Shown here: one piece after another, positions 21,238 to 33,286 of the stretch
Numbering within the stretch: the stretch's first letter is position 1
How the letters are laid out: each line of letters begins with the position of its first letter
Assembly: GCA_031761405.1 (NCBI GenBank)
Contig: JASEVX010000005.1
Coordinates: forward strand, 33,050,869-33,114,868
DNA: 64,000 bases
Source of the DNA: Serripes groenlandicus
Taxonomy: Eukaryota > Mollusca > Bivalvia > Cardiida > Cardiidae
Reading direction: 5' to 3'
The notes under the pieces: model-generated
Databases searched by the model: none
Seen by the model: the letters and a program-made list of their open reading frames with translations, nothing else
What the model was told of the DNA's origin: nothing
Made by a program: the position numbers and the translations under genes

Positions 21238-23660
21238 CGGCAGTAGACTTTAAATATTTCAAAGTTGTCTGCTGTATTTTTAGCATATATCGGAAAGGGT
21301 TATTGAATACTATCACATAATATATCAGCAAACTTGATTAATACAGATAAACATTTTGGTAAAAGGAAAAATTAATAAACATGAGCAATTTATCCTGTTT
21401 TAAAATCGTCTGCTGCAGAGGCGTAAACGCTGTCTAAATGATGAAAAGGATTAACACATTTCACGTGCATGGTAACCAAGAAACATCTTAATTTGCATAA
21501 ACAACAATTTTCTGATTGGCTCAAGACGAATTTCGCGGGAATGTTAGCGTTCAGTTCACTCACTAGGCTTTACATGTTCATCGTACATCTATCTACACGC
21601 TAACAAAGACACTCGTGCTCTAAAGTTAAACAGGATTAAATAAGTCTGATTGACAAGGAATTAATATAGTTCCTTAACTTGATGTGACAGGTAAGTTATC
21701 TCTCTGAAGACATTGTAGCAAACGAAGACATTGCTCATAATAAATTCTGTGAAATATATGTTTATTTAGAAATGCCCACTTTTCGACTTTTCAACAGACG
21801 AGCAATGGCGTGCGCTCCTTGGCACTATTGTTATATTTTCTAAGCAGATATGTTTCAAAATAAGAAAGCATAAAAAGTTCTTAATGTGGCACAGTTTTCC
21901 CCTCTGTATTTTCAAATTCTTTCGTTTTGTTGTCATGATTTATACATTTTCAGAATGTAGTAGAGGACATTTGAAACATCTGTAGGAGAGTACATTTGAA
22001 AATAATGTGGCAAAAAGAAATATTCATGATACGATCTTTTGAAAGATGTCTTCTTCAGATTATTTAATAATTATATTTTCACTCCGATTTTCCACATATT
22101 TGTCCAGGTATTTTTAAAAGCAACCACTACAGATTTGTTCAATGTTTTCAAGGTCGTCTACATATTTATCGTATAGTTTGCAATTTATAGGAAAGAGTTA
22201 ACAAATTATTGAATAAGTTGAAAACATATTCAATGTAGCAATTTCTTCCTTTGCCATAATGTTAAAGGTTGTCATCTAATGTCGTCGGGAAGCGCCTGTA
22301 TGTAAGAAAAGGTTTGATACAATGATGTACTGTCTGATTTCAAAGTTCCTCGAGTACAAAGGCATCACAAACTATTTATTTCGGTGAAAGGGTCTGTATG
22401 TAAGTTGTTGCTTGAATGTAATTACATTTGCTGTACCCTTTCCCACTTGTAGACACATCTGCAGCGGACGACTTTTGAAAACAGTGTAGTCAAAACGCCA
22501 CAATTTTTTCAACTTTATTAAATACTTCCAATAGAAGATATTTTTGTTTATGTTTTCAAAATTGTCTGCTGCATAGGGTCAAAATGCGTCTGTTTGAGGG
22601 AAAGTGTAAGCAATTTTGATTCAGTGGATGTAACAATCATAATAGAGAGAAAGTGTTAAAGAAGATCAATGCATCAGTATTACTGTTAAGTGTTTAATTG
22701 AACATCATGTAGCATTATCTCCTTCAATAACTGTAGATATCCAGTGTGAAAGCAACATTCAGATGTTCTATAATCCTTGTTTGATACTGCTGTTTTGATC
22801 ACTATTTCAGTGATATCACAGCTAGACATTTTTCGAATCCTGTTATAGCTTTCCTCTAACCCTTTCCCACATACAGAAATCTATGAATACATTATTCAAT
22901 AGAGTGGAAAGCATTGTAGCTAAAGGGGCAATTGCTCATGTTTTCAGAAGTAGTTATGGTTTTCTGCTGTTTTGAACATTACTTCAGTCATCTCACGGCA
23001 ACTGTACACTTATTTCTTTCAAAAATCCATCCACTGGCTGCCGAGTTTTCAGAAAGTGTCTGGGACATGGCTAAGGTCGTTAAATCTAAATAGTTGTGGA
23101 AAGTGGCATAAAACAATATGCATGATGGAAATTGGTAACTGTTCACCGTATTTAACACCCGTGCAGGCCACAATCTAAAATCAATAACTTTTATGTAATC
23201 CTTTTCTCACATCCTCAAATCTCTTAAAATAACTATTCAATAAAATTGAAAATATTTTGGCAAAAGGAGCAATTGTTTATCATGTTTTCCAAAGTTGTGT
23301 TTGAATTGTTTGGGTTTTAGGCTGTTTTTAATGTCCACATCACGTCCACACCCTTCTCCAGTGCTGTAATAACCTTCATGTAATATAATTCAATATACAG
23401 TTGAAAACATTTTGGCAAATGGAGCATGCTGATGTTTTAGGAAATTGTGTTGCTTGTTCTGTTGGGTTTCAATGTCGGTTTAAACATTATTTTGGTCATC
23501 TCTGACACACTTCTGAAATAATTTTTATAACTGTCCTCGAAAACTTTCCCACTTACAAAAATATCTATGAATGAACTATTCAATAGTCAATCGAGTTGAA
23601 AACATTGTGCCAAAAAGAGCCGTTGTTCCTAATGATTTCAGAAGTGGTTTCTACTCCAAC
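21238..23660. repeat. Cluster of degraded TTAA-type MITE copies
   Basis: Family blocks recur: GTCTGCTG near 21265 and 21408, GACACATCTGCAGCGGACGA at 22446-22465, TTTCCCACATACAGAAATCT near 22862, and TTTCCCACTTACAAAAATAT near 23546. From 22858 the blocks repeat at roughly 170-350 bp with heavy decay. No gene was recognised in this stretch. Confidence 0.45.
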
Positions 23661-24131
23661 AAACAAGACTCTTACCCAAAGGCACAAGGACAAATTGCTC
23701 ATGGTCGCATAGTAATCTTGTTTATACTTCAGACCTGTACATGCTTGTAGCAGTCATGTCAAGATCAATAGCTTTGAAACACTGTGTAATGCCTGACGTA
23801 AGGTTTTGAATGCCACTTACTATAAGTCTGTTTTCCTAGCATAGTACTGTTAGTTACCCCTGCAGTTATCATGAAAAAGCATTAATTATGCCTAGATAAA
23901 AGCGAAATACTGTTTAAATTGGTGTTAAACATAAAATTGACCAGAATGACATCATAACAAGGTAAAAGGAGTAGTAACAGTAGTAATTCTGGTAAATTAC
24001 CCAGGAAGCGCTGTGAAATAACTGAAATTCCCATGGTCTTGGCTTGAAGATATTGTGCGATTCATTTGCAAAGTGATCCTTTGAATGTTACATGCATGCA
24101 TTTATACTGTGACATAAAGTTAATTTTCTGT
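23661..24131. other. Spacer, partly duplicated at 27.0 kb
   Basis: GGTTTTGAATGCCACTTACT near 23804 has a diverged counterpart GGCTTTGAATGCCACTCAAT near 27038. Nothing else was recognised. Confidence 0.4.
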
Positions 24132-24266
24132 TTGTCAGTTACACCGGTTTGAATGAAGTACACTAGAAAGTTAGCTTAAAATGTCTCTTTATTAATGTAA
24201 ATTCAAAGTGAAATGAATAATCAGCAGATAACTTTGTGATTGTTATCGCACATAGCTCGGCGAGTA
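24132..24266 (+). repeat. Direct repeat, left copy
   Basis: About 135 bp from TTTGTCAGTTACACCGGTTT to CATAGCTCGGCGAGTA, nearly identical to 27104-27239. The two flank the Pearl-like block. A second flanking pair, around CATTTCAAAGT.GTCACAC, lies at ~24560-24656 and ~26795-26890. Confidence 0.75.
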
Positions 24267-24656
24267 TTGCATTTGCATTAATTGAATACTCAACGGCCGT
24301 CAACGTGTAATATAGTCCTATATGTATCTGTTGACAAATAAACTAGAAATGTAGTATAAATAGGTTTTTGTAAATTAACCTTGTATGGTCCCGTTTCGGA
24401 GACGCATCGAACCAGTCTTCTGTAATCAATACTTTATGAGTTGTCTCTGGTCTGTAAAGCTTGGAGGTATAATCCGGCGTCCGGTCGGCTGTCTGCCTGA
24501 TTGTACATTCGTCCGTCCGTCATAATTGCATGTATTGGTCAACACGTTGTAACTGTATGGCAGATTTATTTCAAAGTGGTCACACTTATACCGTGTGATC
24601 AGGAGAACGGCAAGTACTAGGTACACAACTCTGGTCTGTTTATTTTAGTTATCTAC

Positions 24657-26451
24657 ATTTTTAGCTCGCCTATTCGAAGAAATAGGGGAGCTTATGTTAT
24701 CACCCCGGCGTTGGCGTTGGCGTTGGCGTTGGCGTTGGTGTTGGCGTTGGCGTCCGCGTTGCCAGCTTGGTCAAACCTTTGCGTGCAAGGCCTTTTCTCA
24801 GACACTGTGTATGCTGTTGCTTTCAAACTTCACACACTTATTCAGGATCATTAGGGGACCTTGTATGTCAAGTCCCATAACTCTGGAATGGATTTTGACT
24901 GAATTGTGCCCCTTTTTGGACTTAGAAATTTGGTCAAACCTTTGCGTGCAAGGCCTTTTCTCAGACACTGTGTATGCTGTTGCTTTCAAACTTCACACAC
25001 TTATTCAGGGTCATTAGGGGACCTTGTATGTCAAGTCCCATAACTCTGGAATGGATTTTGACTGAATTGTGCCCCTTTTTCGACTTAGAATTTTGGTCAA
25101 ACCTTTGCGTGCAAGGCCTTTTCTCAGACACTGTGTATGCTGTTGCTTTCAAACTTCACACACTTATTCAGGGTCATTAGGGGACCTTGTATGTCAAGTC
25201 CCATAACTCTGGAATGGATTTTGACTGAATTGTGCCCCTTTTTGGACTTAGAAATTTGGTCAAACCTTTGCGTGCAAGGCCTTTTCTCAGACACTGTGTA
25301 TGCTGTTGCTTTCAAACTTCACACACTTATTCAGGATCATTAGGGGACCTTGTATGTCAAGTCCCATAACTCTGGAATGGATTTTGACTGAATTGTGCCC
25401 CTTTTTGGACTTAGAAATTTGGTCAAACCTTTGCGTGCAAGGCCTTTTCTCAGACACTGTGTATGCTGTTGCTTTCAAACTTCACACACTTATTCAGGGT
25501 CATTAGGGGACCTTGTATGTCAAGTCCCATAACTCTGGAATGGATTTTGACTGAATTGTGCCCCTTTTTGGACTTAGAATTTTGGTCAAACCTTTGCGTG
25601 CAAGGCCTTTCCTCAGACACTGTGTATGCTGTTGCTTTGAAACTTCACACACTTATTCAGGATCATTAGGGGACCTTGTATGTCAAGTCCCATAACTCTG
25701 GAATGGATTTTGACTGAATTGTGCCCCTTTTTGGACTTAGAAATTTGGTCAAACCTTTGCGTGCAAGGCCTTTTCTCAGACACTGTGTATGCTGTTGCTT
25801 TCAAACTTCACACACTTATTAAGGGTCATTAGGGGACCTTGTATGTCAAGTCCCATAACTCTGGAATGGATTTTTTTTCAAACATTTGGATTTTTTTCTT
25901 TTTCTTTTCTTGTATTTTTCAATTTTGCGTTTAGCTCAACGTTAAAGTTTCGAATTTTTTTTTGGGGTAAAACATTTGTTTTTTGCTGGATTTTGAAAAT
26001 TGGGCATAGCTTCTTCATATTTTGTTGGATTAATTTCATTTTTTTTTTAATTTTCTTATATTTTTGAACTTTGAGCATTATTTTTTTATTTTTTATTTTT
26101 TTTCTTGAATTTTAGAACTTTGTGTTCAGCTCAATTTTTTTTTTTTAATTTCTTGTATTTTTTTTTTTTTTTTTTTTATTATTTCTTGTTTAAAAATAAT
26201 TGTGTTTAGCTCAATGTTAGAGTTTTGTTTACTTTTTGTCTTTTACACTTGCCTTGATAGTCAAAGCAAGGGACACAGTGAGACATTTAATTACGCGTAA
26301 TTCTTGTCTTTCTTTTGTAAATTCAATTTCAACTGAATTATTCCACTTTTGGATTTTGGACTTTATACCCATGCTATAACTGTTCTGAAGTAGGCCCTGA
26401 TAGACGATATCCCTGATAGGCGAGCTATATTGTCCTCCGACAACTCTTGTT
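24657..26451 (-). mobile_element. Pearl/HINE-like element with 163 bp satellite
   Basis: On the minus strand it runs from AACAAGAGTTGTCGGAGGAC at 26451 to TATTCGAATAGGCGAGC-type sequence and TAAAA at 24657. From about 24766 to 25870 there are seven near-identical 163 bp units, each containing CTTTGCGTGCAAGGCCTTTT and CCCATAACTCTGGAATGG. A GGCGTT hexanucleotide run (24708-24757) precedes them. The short open frames repeated in each unit are by-products of the satellite, not genes. A T-rich tract fills 25870-26200. Confidence 0.7.
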
Positions 26452-27103
26452 CCTTATTTAGTTCAGCGATTGTCTTAATTAATTTCCATTGTATCCATTT
26501 CAAACTTGGTTTGTAGATAACTTATGACCTACAGATATGCAGTGCACCATGACCATTACTTTAGCATGCTGCGTTTGGAGTGTGAATATTTTTGTCTTTC
26601 CATGTTCTCACTTATTATATGACTTTCGCATGCAATACATGCGTTCCGTGAAATGCCCTTGTTCGTAAGTGGGTGCTTCCCCGAGCTGTGTACTTCGTCC
26701 GGAGCGACTGACTGTCTGTCCGTCTTTGTGTTCATCTAACCGTCCGTCTGTCCGTTACGGTTGGCATTAATGGGTCAAAACTTTGTTTCTGTTTTGCAGA
26801 TCCATTTCAAAGTCGTCACACGTATACATTAGGATTAGGAGATCGATACAATATTTTGAACACAAATCTGATCTGTTTTTTTAGGTGTCAACTCAGTATT
26901 TCATTTCTTCGGTTACAACTTACATATGCCCCTATATCATCAGCGCTTTCCTTTTGCTACAATGTCGAAAGTCGATTGCTGCAGAGGCTTCAGAAAGCCT
27001 CGAGATCTACATGTGAGATATAGTTAATTATGCAAGGAAGGCTTTGAATGCCACTCAATATTAATCTGTTTTAATCGGTGACATAAAAATAACTAATAAT
27101 CTA
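26452..27103. other. Spacer with diverged duplicated segment
   Basis: It includes CCATTTCAAAGTCGTCACAC near 26803, similar to 24570-24590, and a MITE fragment CGATTGCTGCAGAGGCTTCA near 26972. No coding sequence was seen. Confidence 0.4.
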
Positions 27104-27239
27104 TTTGTCAGTTACACTGCTTTAAATGAAGTACAATAGAAAGTTAGCTTAAAATGTCTCTTTATAAATGTAAATTCAAAGTGAAATGAATAATCAGCAG
27201 ATAACTTTGTGATTGTTATCGCACATAGCTCGGCGAGTA
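27104..27239 (+). repeat. Direct repeat, right copy
   Basis: The partner of 24132-24266 in the same orientation, about 95% identical by eye. The sequence diverges sharply after GGCGAGTA. Confidence 0.75.
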
Positions 27240-27819
27240 AGCAGCGAGAAACAGCAAACAAATGGGTCTGATCTTTATGCCTGGTCACTACAGTCCTTAA
27301 TCAAAGCACTGAAAGTGCTGTGGGACGGTACCCATTGTAATAAAGCAAGAAGGTATACCAAATGGTCACTTAGTAAGCATGAACAAAACAGAATATGTGT
27401 ATTCCATAAAATGTAATGAGGTTTGTTCTGCAACTTTATTTATGAACCAAAATGTACGGTAAATAAAAATGACGTATTTCCAAACAGGGCTGGTTTCAAA
27501 TTTGGTTGCCTGATGCCTTCCAGGTTATCTTTTAGAATTATTCACCACATGGATTCCATTGTTTTTACGCTGTGATTAAAATGACATAATTATTGATATG
27601 ATAAACCGTAATATCTTATATAGTTGCAAAGTTTGCTTCCGAAATAAGTTTCACTGCAATTTAATACTACATGTAAATTGAGATATACAAGTTATCGCTC
27701 AGGGTGGGTAACTGCTTTATAAGACTTCCGTTTCCACGATATAAAAATGACTTCTATATTAGCATTAACATAAGGGGTTACTTATTAGCGTTATGTTGAG
27801 GAACAGTTTTATTTCAATG
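27240..27819. other. Spacer, no gene recognised
   Basis: TCAAAGCACTGAAAGTGCTG followed by TGGGACGGTAC near 27300 has an inverted near-copy at ~63806-63836. The remainder is unremarkable AT-rich sequence. Confidence 0.4.
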
Positions 27820-28230
27820 TGAAACACACAAAAAACAATACCGTACATTCAATAGACAAAAAAATGTCTAAAGAGGACATAGAAACAGAGACACACGATC
27901 CAAACAAATGAGAATCCGGAGTATGACGATACATAGTAAAATAAAAGACATCAATAACAAAGAACACATCATGAACCTTCACAAAAAACCGAAGGTGAGA
28001 TCAGGCCCCAAGATTATAAAACTTTAAAGTCTGCTCAAGTTGAGCATGAGAATGGTTCAACCAATGAGAAATGATGTTGCATTTTGAATGTTAGTCTTTC
28101 CGTTTGTGACGCCATTTCTCATTGGTTGAGCCTATATCATGCTCAACTTGAGCATACTCCAAAGATTTATAATCTTCGGGCCAGGTGTTCCGGATGAGTG
28201 AGCATCTCCTGCTCCACATGTCAATATGTC
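27820..28230 (-). mobile_element. Retroelement 3' UTR remnant, split by a MITE
   Basis: On the minus strand, ATGCTCACTCATCCGGAACA continues, after removal of the MITE at 28004-28182, into GATCTCACCTTCGGTTTTTT, GATGTCTTTTATTTTACTAT and GTCCTCTTTAGACATTTTTT. This is the same non-coding block as plus strand ~33330-33560, so both are remnants of one retroelement family. Confidence 0.6.
28004..28182. mobile_element. 179 bp palindromic MITE
   Basis: Inverted arms: GGCCCCAAGATTATAAA against TTTATAATCTTCGGGCC, TGCTCAAGTTGAGCATGA against TCATGCTCAACTTGAGCA, and GGTTCAACCAATGAGAAATG against CATTTCTCATTGGTTGAGCC. The unoccupied site is preserved in the related retroelement at ~33340-33365 (GGAACACCTGATCTCACC). 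Confidence 0.8.
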
Positions 28231-28289
28231 AATATGTCCATGTATGAAAAATGTATTAAACACGTCTTACTCCTACCCACCCGCTCTAA

Positions 28290-29220
28290 ATATGCCGAAA
28301 TCATGTGGAGACATTTCAGAGATTTTAACATGTTAAAATATTTATCAAATGTATCAATATGTTGTGTAAAATACACTATAATATGTACATTAGGATGTAA
28401 AATAATAAATATAATTTCAGCGAAAATTAAAAACACATTTTCAAAAAAAAATCCTTTGTGATATTTTTTTTGGAAAATTACATATTTGATGCAGGGGGAT
28501 AATTCTGACGTCATTATGGCCACCGGGTTTCATAGAAAAAAAACAAACTTGCGTATCAGCAAGGGATGTGTACTATCCTACCAATTATACATAATATATG
28601 GCAATAAATTAGTGTAACTTATTGTTATCATTAAATTATGTCCGATATCCCCTAAAATTAGAAATACCTTTTTAATGTGTAGCCATTTCATAGATGTCTA
28701 AGGTTTTAAAATTAACATTAAATTGATCATTATTTTGTGTAAAATACGCTATAATATGTATATTAGGATGTGAAATAATAATTTCAGCAACAATTAAAAA
28801 CTTATTTAAAAAAAACAATTTTTGATAAAAATATTGGAAAATTACATATTTGATGCAGGGGGGATAATTCGGACGCCAAAATGGTCACAAGCTTCATAGA
28901 AATAATACCAAACTTGTTTAGCAGCAAGGGATGGGTATTATCCTTACAATAATACATAATATATGGCTATAAATACGTGTAACTTATCGTTATTAGGGAA
29001 ATATTATCCTTACCCCTAAAATTAGAAATATATATTTTTTTAATGTGTAGCCATTTCATAAGCGTCTAAAATATTAAAATTGGCATTAAATTTATCAATA
29101 TATTGCGTAAAATACGCTATAATATGTATATTAGGAGGTGAAAAAATAATTTCAGCAAAAATTAAAAACACATTTTCAAAAAAAAACGTTTTTGCTAGTT
29201 TATCAAAATTAATGAATAAA
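28290..29220. repeat. Tandem repeat, ~360-370 bp unit, about 2.5 copies
   Basis: CTATAATATGTAYATTAGGA recurs at about 28375, 28748 and 29108. Each unit also carries AATTTCAGC(A/G)A.AATTAAAAAC, TTTGATGCAGGGGGATAATT and TTTTAATGTGTAGCCATTTC. Copies are diverged by many small indels. No coding capacity. Confidence 0.7.
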
Positions 29221-30545
29221 ATATGAATTTGACGAATTGTGGTCGATTTATACATAATTGTGAGGATATAAATTAAATGTCCGTATGTTTCTATGCATAA
29301 ATCCCCATTGTGTTTAAATTAAATAATGTTTACTTTTTTTGCTCAATTTTATTGAAAAAAAATGAAATCATATCTGTCGTTTTCGCCCATTTTTGGGATA
29401 AAAATAAGCCGAAAATTACGGAATAAATATATTTTAGTTAGGTTTCCCCAGTTTAAATTTTCTTAAAATATGATATAATACTGCTGAACATCTGTACTAT
29501 AAATTAACTTAAAAATATTCATATGGTCCCGAACCGGAATTCGAAGTTTTTGACGTCCGAAGTCAATGCACATTTCCCCTACCCCAAAACTGTGAAAAAC
29601 GACATTATCAATGGAAATGCACTTTACGAGAAAAATATGTGTGCGGAAAAATTAAAATGGTTACCAAAAAGCTGCTACGATATTTCAACATGGTTACCTA
29701 TAGAAAAAAGTATGTAATTAATTAAAAACTAATGAAAAATGAACAAAAACGTATAACCTTCAATTGCTTTTCCGGAAAATTCATTTCCGGCTCCATTTTG
29801 GCGACGTTAGTTTTTCCCGCCAAAATTATGACGTCACTTCCGAAATTTCAATTTTGAACGTCAAATCCATTTGGCCTTATTATTGAACTATTCAAAATTG
29901 TACAACATTAGTGTCCACGTTATTTTCACATTTTTTCAAAATGGCGGATATCTGTCAGAAATCCCTCAGAAGGTTGGACCTACCTTAAAACACGTTTTGA
30001 TTCCAACTCATCACCGGTTAAGGCCATATGTTGTTAAGAGTTACGCCCCTTGCAAAAATCGCTGCTTTTTACAAGAAAAATCAACAAAAGTTGTTTTAAA
30101 TCATCAGAATATATAATTTCCTCGCCATATTTCTTTTATTCTGGTAGAATAATGTATCCATAAATATGTAGTGACTGCAAATACTAGTATATTCAATTAC
30201 AATTGACTTTTTGTCATTTCTGTTACCCCCACCCCCCCGAAATTGAATATTGAAAAAAAGTATGAGATTTTTTTGTATATAAATTAAAATAAATAATTTG
30301 TTATTACTTTGGTATTTTTATACTTCAAAGTTTTCATAATGACTTATTATATCATTATTCTCTGATTTAGGAAGCAATTAGTTATGCCACTTTTCAGAAG
30401 TAGATAGAAACATAAATCACTAGGTATTTAAATCATTGGATAACGAAAGATATTTTCCTAATGGTTAGCATGAATTTTCATGAATATCTAATAAAGGTAT
30501 TTTTTTCTTTGATAACACACGAATGAAATAAAACTTGGTAATGCT
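29221..30545. other. AT-rich spacer, no gene recognised
   Basis: No tRNA-like boxes, repeat ends or conserved coding frame were seen. Short GGCGACG and TGACGTCA motifs near 29800-29835 have no context. Confidence 0.5.
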
Positions 30546-31060
30546 ACTTGTGCAGACCTGTAGTGCAGCGGTTAACATGTCCTACTCGTAACCCATGGGT
30601 CCTGGGTTTGAGTCCCGTTGGGGGCAGTTGTCAGTTAATTGTTGTGACTCTAGACAACCCAATTTATTCTACGTTGATACGTTGTGGGCAGTGCTGGACA
30701 TGGAGAACGACGCTGTATCGACTGCTCGGCTGTATGCTCCATGGTGAGTTGAGGAGGCTTTTGGCTAGGTGCAAATAACCCAATCACCATGGGTATTCAG
30801 GCCACAAATTGGCGACTATTTTAGTCGCCACGGCGACCTAATGTCTACATTGGCGACCTAAGTTCACTCGTAAGTCGCCTGATTAGTAACTTGGTTTAAA
30901 TAGTGGGCGATCTTGTATTTTCCGCATTTAGGTCACCCGGTAACGGTTCCGGTTGTTAGTGTGTTCGTGTAACAGAATCGCTTGTGTGTTCGTTTTTATC
31001 ATTTTGTTCAAAGCGCCTTATAGACGGCGTGTGATATGAAAAACCATGGCCGAGACCTCG

Positions 31061-32747
31061 CAGGGTAAAATCACTGGCTTGCATGCATATCTTTACAAAG
31101 AAACGGCCCGCAACAGTATCCGCCGGTGGCCATTGATGAAATTGATGAAATTGATGATGCATCGAAAACGGAAACAGCATGGCCTCCATTCATAAAACAA
31201 GAGGCCCTTCGGGCCTTAACGTCCATCTGGTTGAAATAGGCCAAAAACTAAATATTTGCATTTGAATACTTTTGACCACAGGCGCTAGGGCCATGCCTTA
31301 AACAAACTTGGTTCTCCATGCCCTTAAGTTATTACATAACAAAGCATTAAGCACTAGGCCTTCAAATTTACAAGCTTTTTGAAATTTTGTCAAATTTTCC
31401 CCCATTTGAACCCCCAAAATGGCGCCCCCTGGGGGCCAAGTCCCTTCATTGGAACAAATCTGAACCCCCTTCCCCTAGGGATGACTTCAACAAAATTTGG
31501 ATGAAATTGGTTTAATATTTTTGGAATAGAAGTCAAAACTGTGAAAATTTAAGTTAACACATTTACTATAGTGTTGAACTTTGACCCCAAAACGCGTAAC
31601 CCATTTTTGACCCCAGGGTCACACCTTGAACAAACTTGGTTCTCCATGCCCTAAAGTTACTACATACCAATGCATTTAGCTCTAGGCCTTCTAGTTTATC
31701 AGAAGATTTTTGAAATTTTGTCAAATTTTCCCCCTTTTGGCCCCCTAGTGAAGCCCCCTGGGGGCCAAGCCCCTTCATTTGAACAAATCTGACTCCCCTT
31801 CCCCTAGGGATATTTCCTACCAAGTTTGGATGAAATAGGTACAGTGGTTTAGGACAAGAAGTTGAAAATGTGAAGAGTTAACATATTTGCTGTATATATA
31901 GTGTTGAATTTTGACCCCAAAATGTGTAACTTCTTTTGACCCTAGGGTCAGGCCTTGAACAAGCTATGTTCTCCATGCCCTAAAGTTACTACATACCAAA
32001 GCATTAAGCTCTAGGCCATCTAGTTTATCAGAAGAAGATTTTTGAAATTTTGTTAAATGTTCCCAATTTGGTCCCCAATGAAAGCGCCCCCTGGGAGCAA
32101 AACCTAATCATCTTAACAAATCTGAAACCTCGTCCCCTAGGGATGCCTTCTAAAAAGTTGGGATGAAATTGGTCATGTAGTTTTGGACTAGAAGTCAAAA
32201 ATGTGAAAAGTTAACACATTTGCTATAGTGTTGAACTTTGACCCCAAAACGTGCAACCCATTTTTGACCCCAGGGTCACGCCTTGAACAAACTTAGTTCT
32301 CCATGCCCTAAAGTTACTACATACCAAAACATTAAGCTCTAGGCCTTCTAGTTTATTAGAAGATTGTTTAAATTTTGTCAAATTTCCCCCACCTTTTTGC
32401 CCCCTAGTGGCGCCCCCTGGGGCCGAGCCCCTTCATTTGAACAAATCTGAATCCCCTTCACCTAGGGATACTTCCTACCAAGTTTGGATGAAATGGGTCC
32501 AGTGGTTTGGGAGAAGAAGTCGGAAATGTGAAAAGTTAACGACGACGACGGACGACGGACGGGATTTGTATGGGAAAGTCCACCTTGGACCTTCGGTCCA
32601 GATGGACTAAAAACGAAACGCCATAAAACATGTCCAACTGGGGCCACCAAACCATGTACTTTTCAACAGACGTGGCTTAAGGAATTATCGTGGCTCGTTT
32701 ACGACGCAGAGAAAAATGTTATGTTTTGCAAATTTTGTGAAACTTAA
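31061..32747 (+). pseudogene. TTF-type zinc-finger coding segment, split by insertion
   Basis: An open stretch at ~31061-31194 reads PPVAIDEIDEIDDASKTETA then WPPFIK. It resumes after the Pearl-like element at 32609 as TKRHKTCP and CTFQQTWLKELSWLVYDAEK, NVMFCKFCET, stop at 32745-32747. 'F...WL....WL.YD.....MFC..C' is the signature of the TTF/ZBED-like zinc finger next to hAT-type proteins. The two parts stay in one frame if the insertion is removed. Whether the TAA is a true stop or lies in an intron is unknown. Confidence 0.6.
31195..32608 (+). mobile_element. Pearl/HINE-like element inside the hAT-like element
   Basis: The left end is AAACAAGAGGCCCTTCGGGC (GGCCCTTCGGGCC hairpin) and the right end is GGACCTTCGGTCCAGATGGA then CTAAAAA. 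Four ~320 bp subrepeats contain GACCCCAGGGTCA(C/G)(A/G)CCTTGA and GGCGCCCCCTGGGGGCCAA-like blocks. A GACGACGACGGACGACGGAC tract precedes the right end. Confidence 0.65.
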
Positions 32748-33073
32748 AGTACCTCAGTGTGACACTCACGGTACAAAATAAGTGCAAATAAAATTTACAA
32801 TGAATGTAAAATTAAAGTTTTATTGTTGTTTTTTTCAAAACACTATTCTGGGCCACCTGATTTTTTTGCCAGGCCACCTAATTTATGCTCTAGGCCACCT
32901 AAATTTAAGATTGGTGGCCAGATGGCCACCTGTTCCCAAAATGTACTTTGTGGCCTGGTATTAATCGTGACCATTGTAAACATTTCAATTGTGTGAACCA
33001 CTTAGAGACGGTCCCACGATTGTTATGAGCGGTATAGAAAAGCCTCAGATGATTATTATTACTTCTACCATAA

Positions 33074-33286
33074 TTTTCTGACTATTCCGCCTGTTCTAAC
33101 TATAAGGATTTTCTAGCCAGAGCTAAGCTGTTGACTACTAGACTTTTTGACCAGGGTTTTGTGTTAAGCAGATTGCAATCTACGTTTTCTAAGACATTTT
33201 ACGGTCGGCAAACTAATTTAGTTTCACGATATAATGTTTCTGTATCTAATATGGTAGATGACATTTTCACCCTGTCCAATACATGA
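33074..33286 (+). pseudogene. C-terminal fragment of a retroelement protein
   Basis: A 70-codon open stretch contains CSNYKDFLARAKLLTTRLFD, QGFVLSRLQSTFSKTFYGR and YNVSVSNMVDDIF, then a stop. Its 'GF....L...F..FYGRQ..LV..Y.VS' pattern looks like the C-terminal tail of a reverse-transcriptase polyprotein in bivalve retroelements. It is followed directly by the 3' UTR block that also occurs on the minus strand at 27.8-28.2 kb. The upstream RT domain is missing. Confidence 0.5.

Larger units (their letters stand above)
30798..32957 (+). mobile_element. hAT-like element (5 bp duplication)
   Basis: The termini are CAGGCCACAAA and TTTGTGGCCTG, an 11 bp perfect inverted repeat starting CAG as in hAT elements. 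The flanking 5 bp GTATT is duplicated at 30793-30797 and 32958-32962. Subterminal TTGGCGAC and GGCCACCTAA motifs recur. The interior has a TTF-type zinc-finger segment, a domain often fused to hAT transposases, but no dimerisation domain. A Pearl-like element accounts for 1.4 kb of its length. Confidence 0.7.
30552..33060 (+). mobile_element. tRNA-derived SINE split by a hAT-like element
   Basis: The head (30552-30797) has TAGTGCAGCGGTTAACATG as A box and GGGTTTGAGTCCC as B box. The tail resumes at 32963 with AATCGTGACCATTGTAAACA, then GTGTGAACCACTTAGAGAC and ATTATTATTAC. Between lies the 2.16 kb element 30798-32957. Confidence 0.7.

Noticed and set aside
24694..25669. Repeated 63-68 aa open frames on both strands
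   Set aside because: They recur every 163 bp because the satellite unit length and phase keep them open. They have no start context or motif, and the same monomers at 59-60 kb behave the same way.
25870..26078. F/K-rich open frames near the T tracts
   Set aside because: Low-complexity T-rich sequence yields these on both strands. No domain or splice context.
30798..32957. Autonomous hAT transposase
   Set aside because: Only a TTF-type finger segment is present. No RNase H-like core or hAT dimerisation motif was found in any frame.
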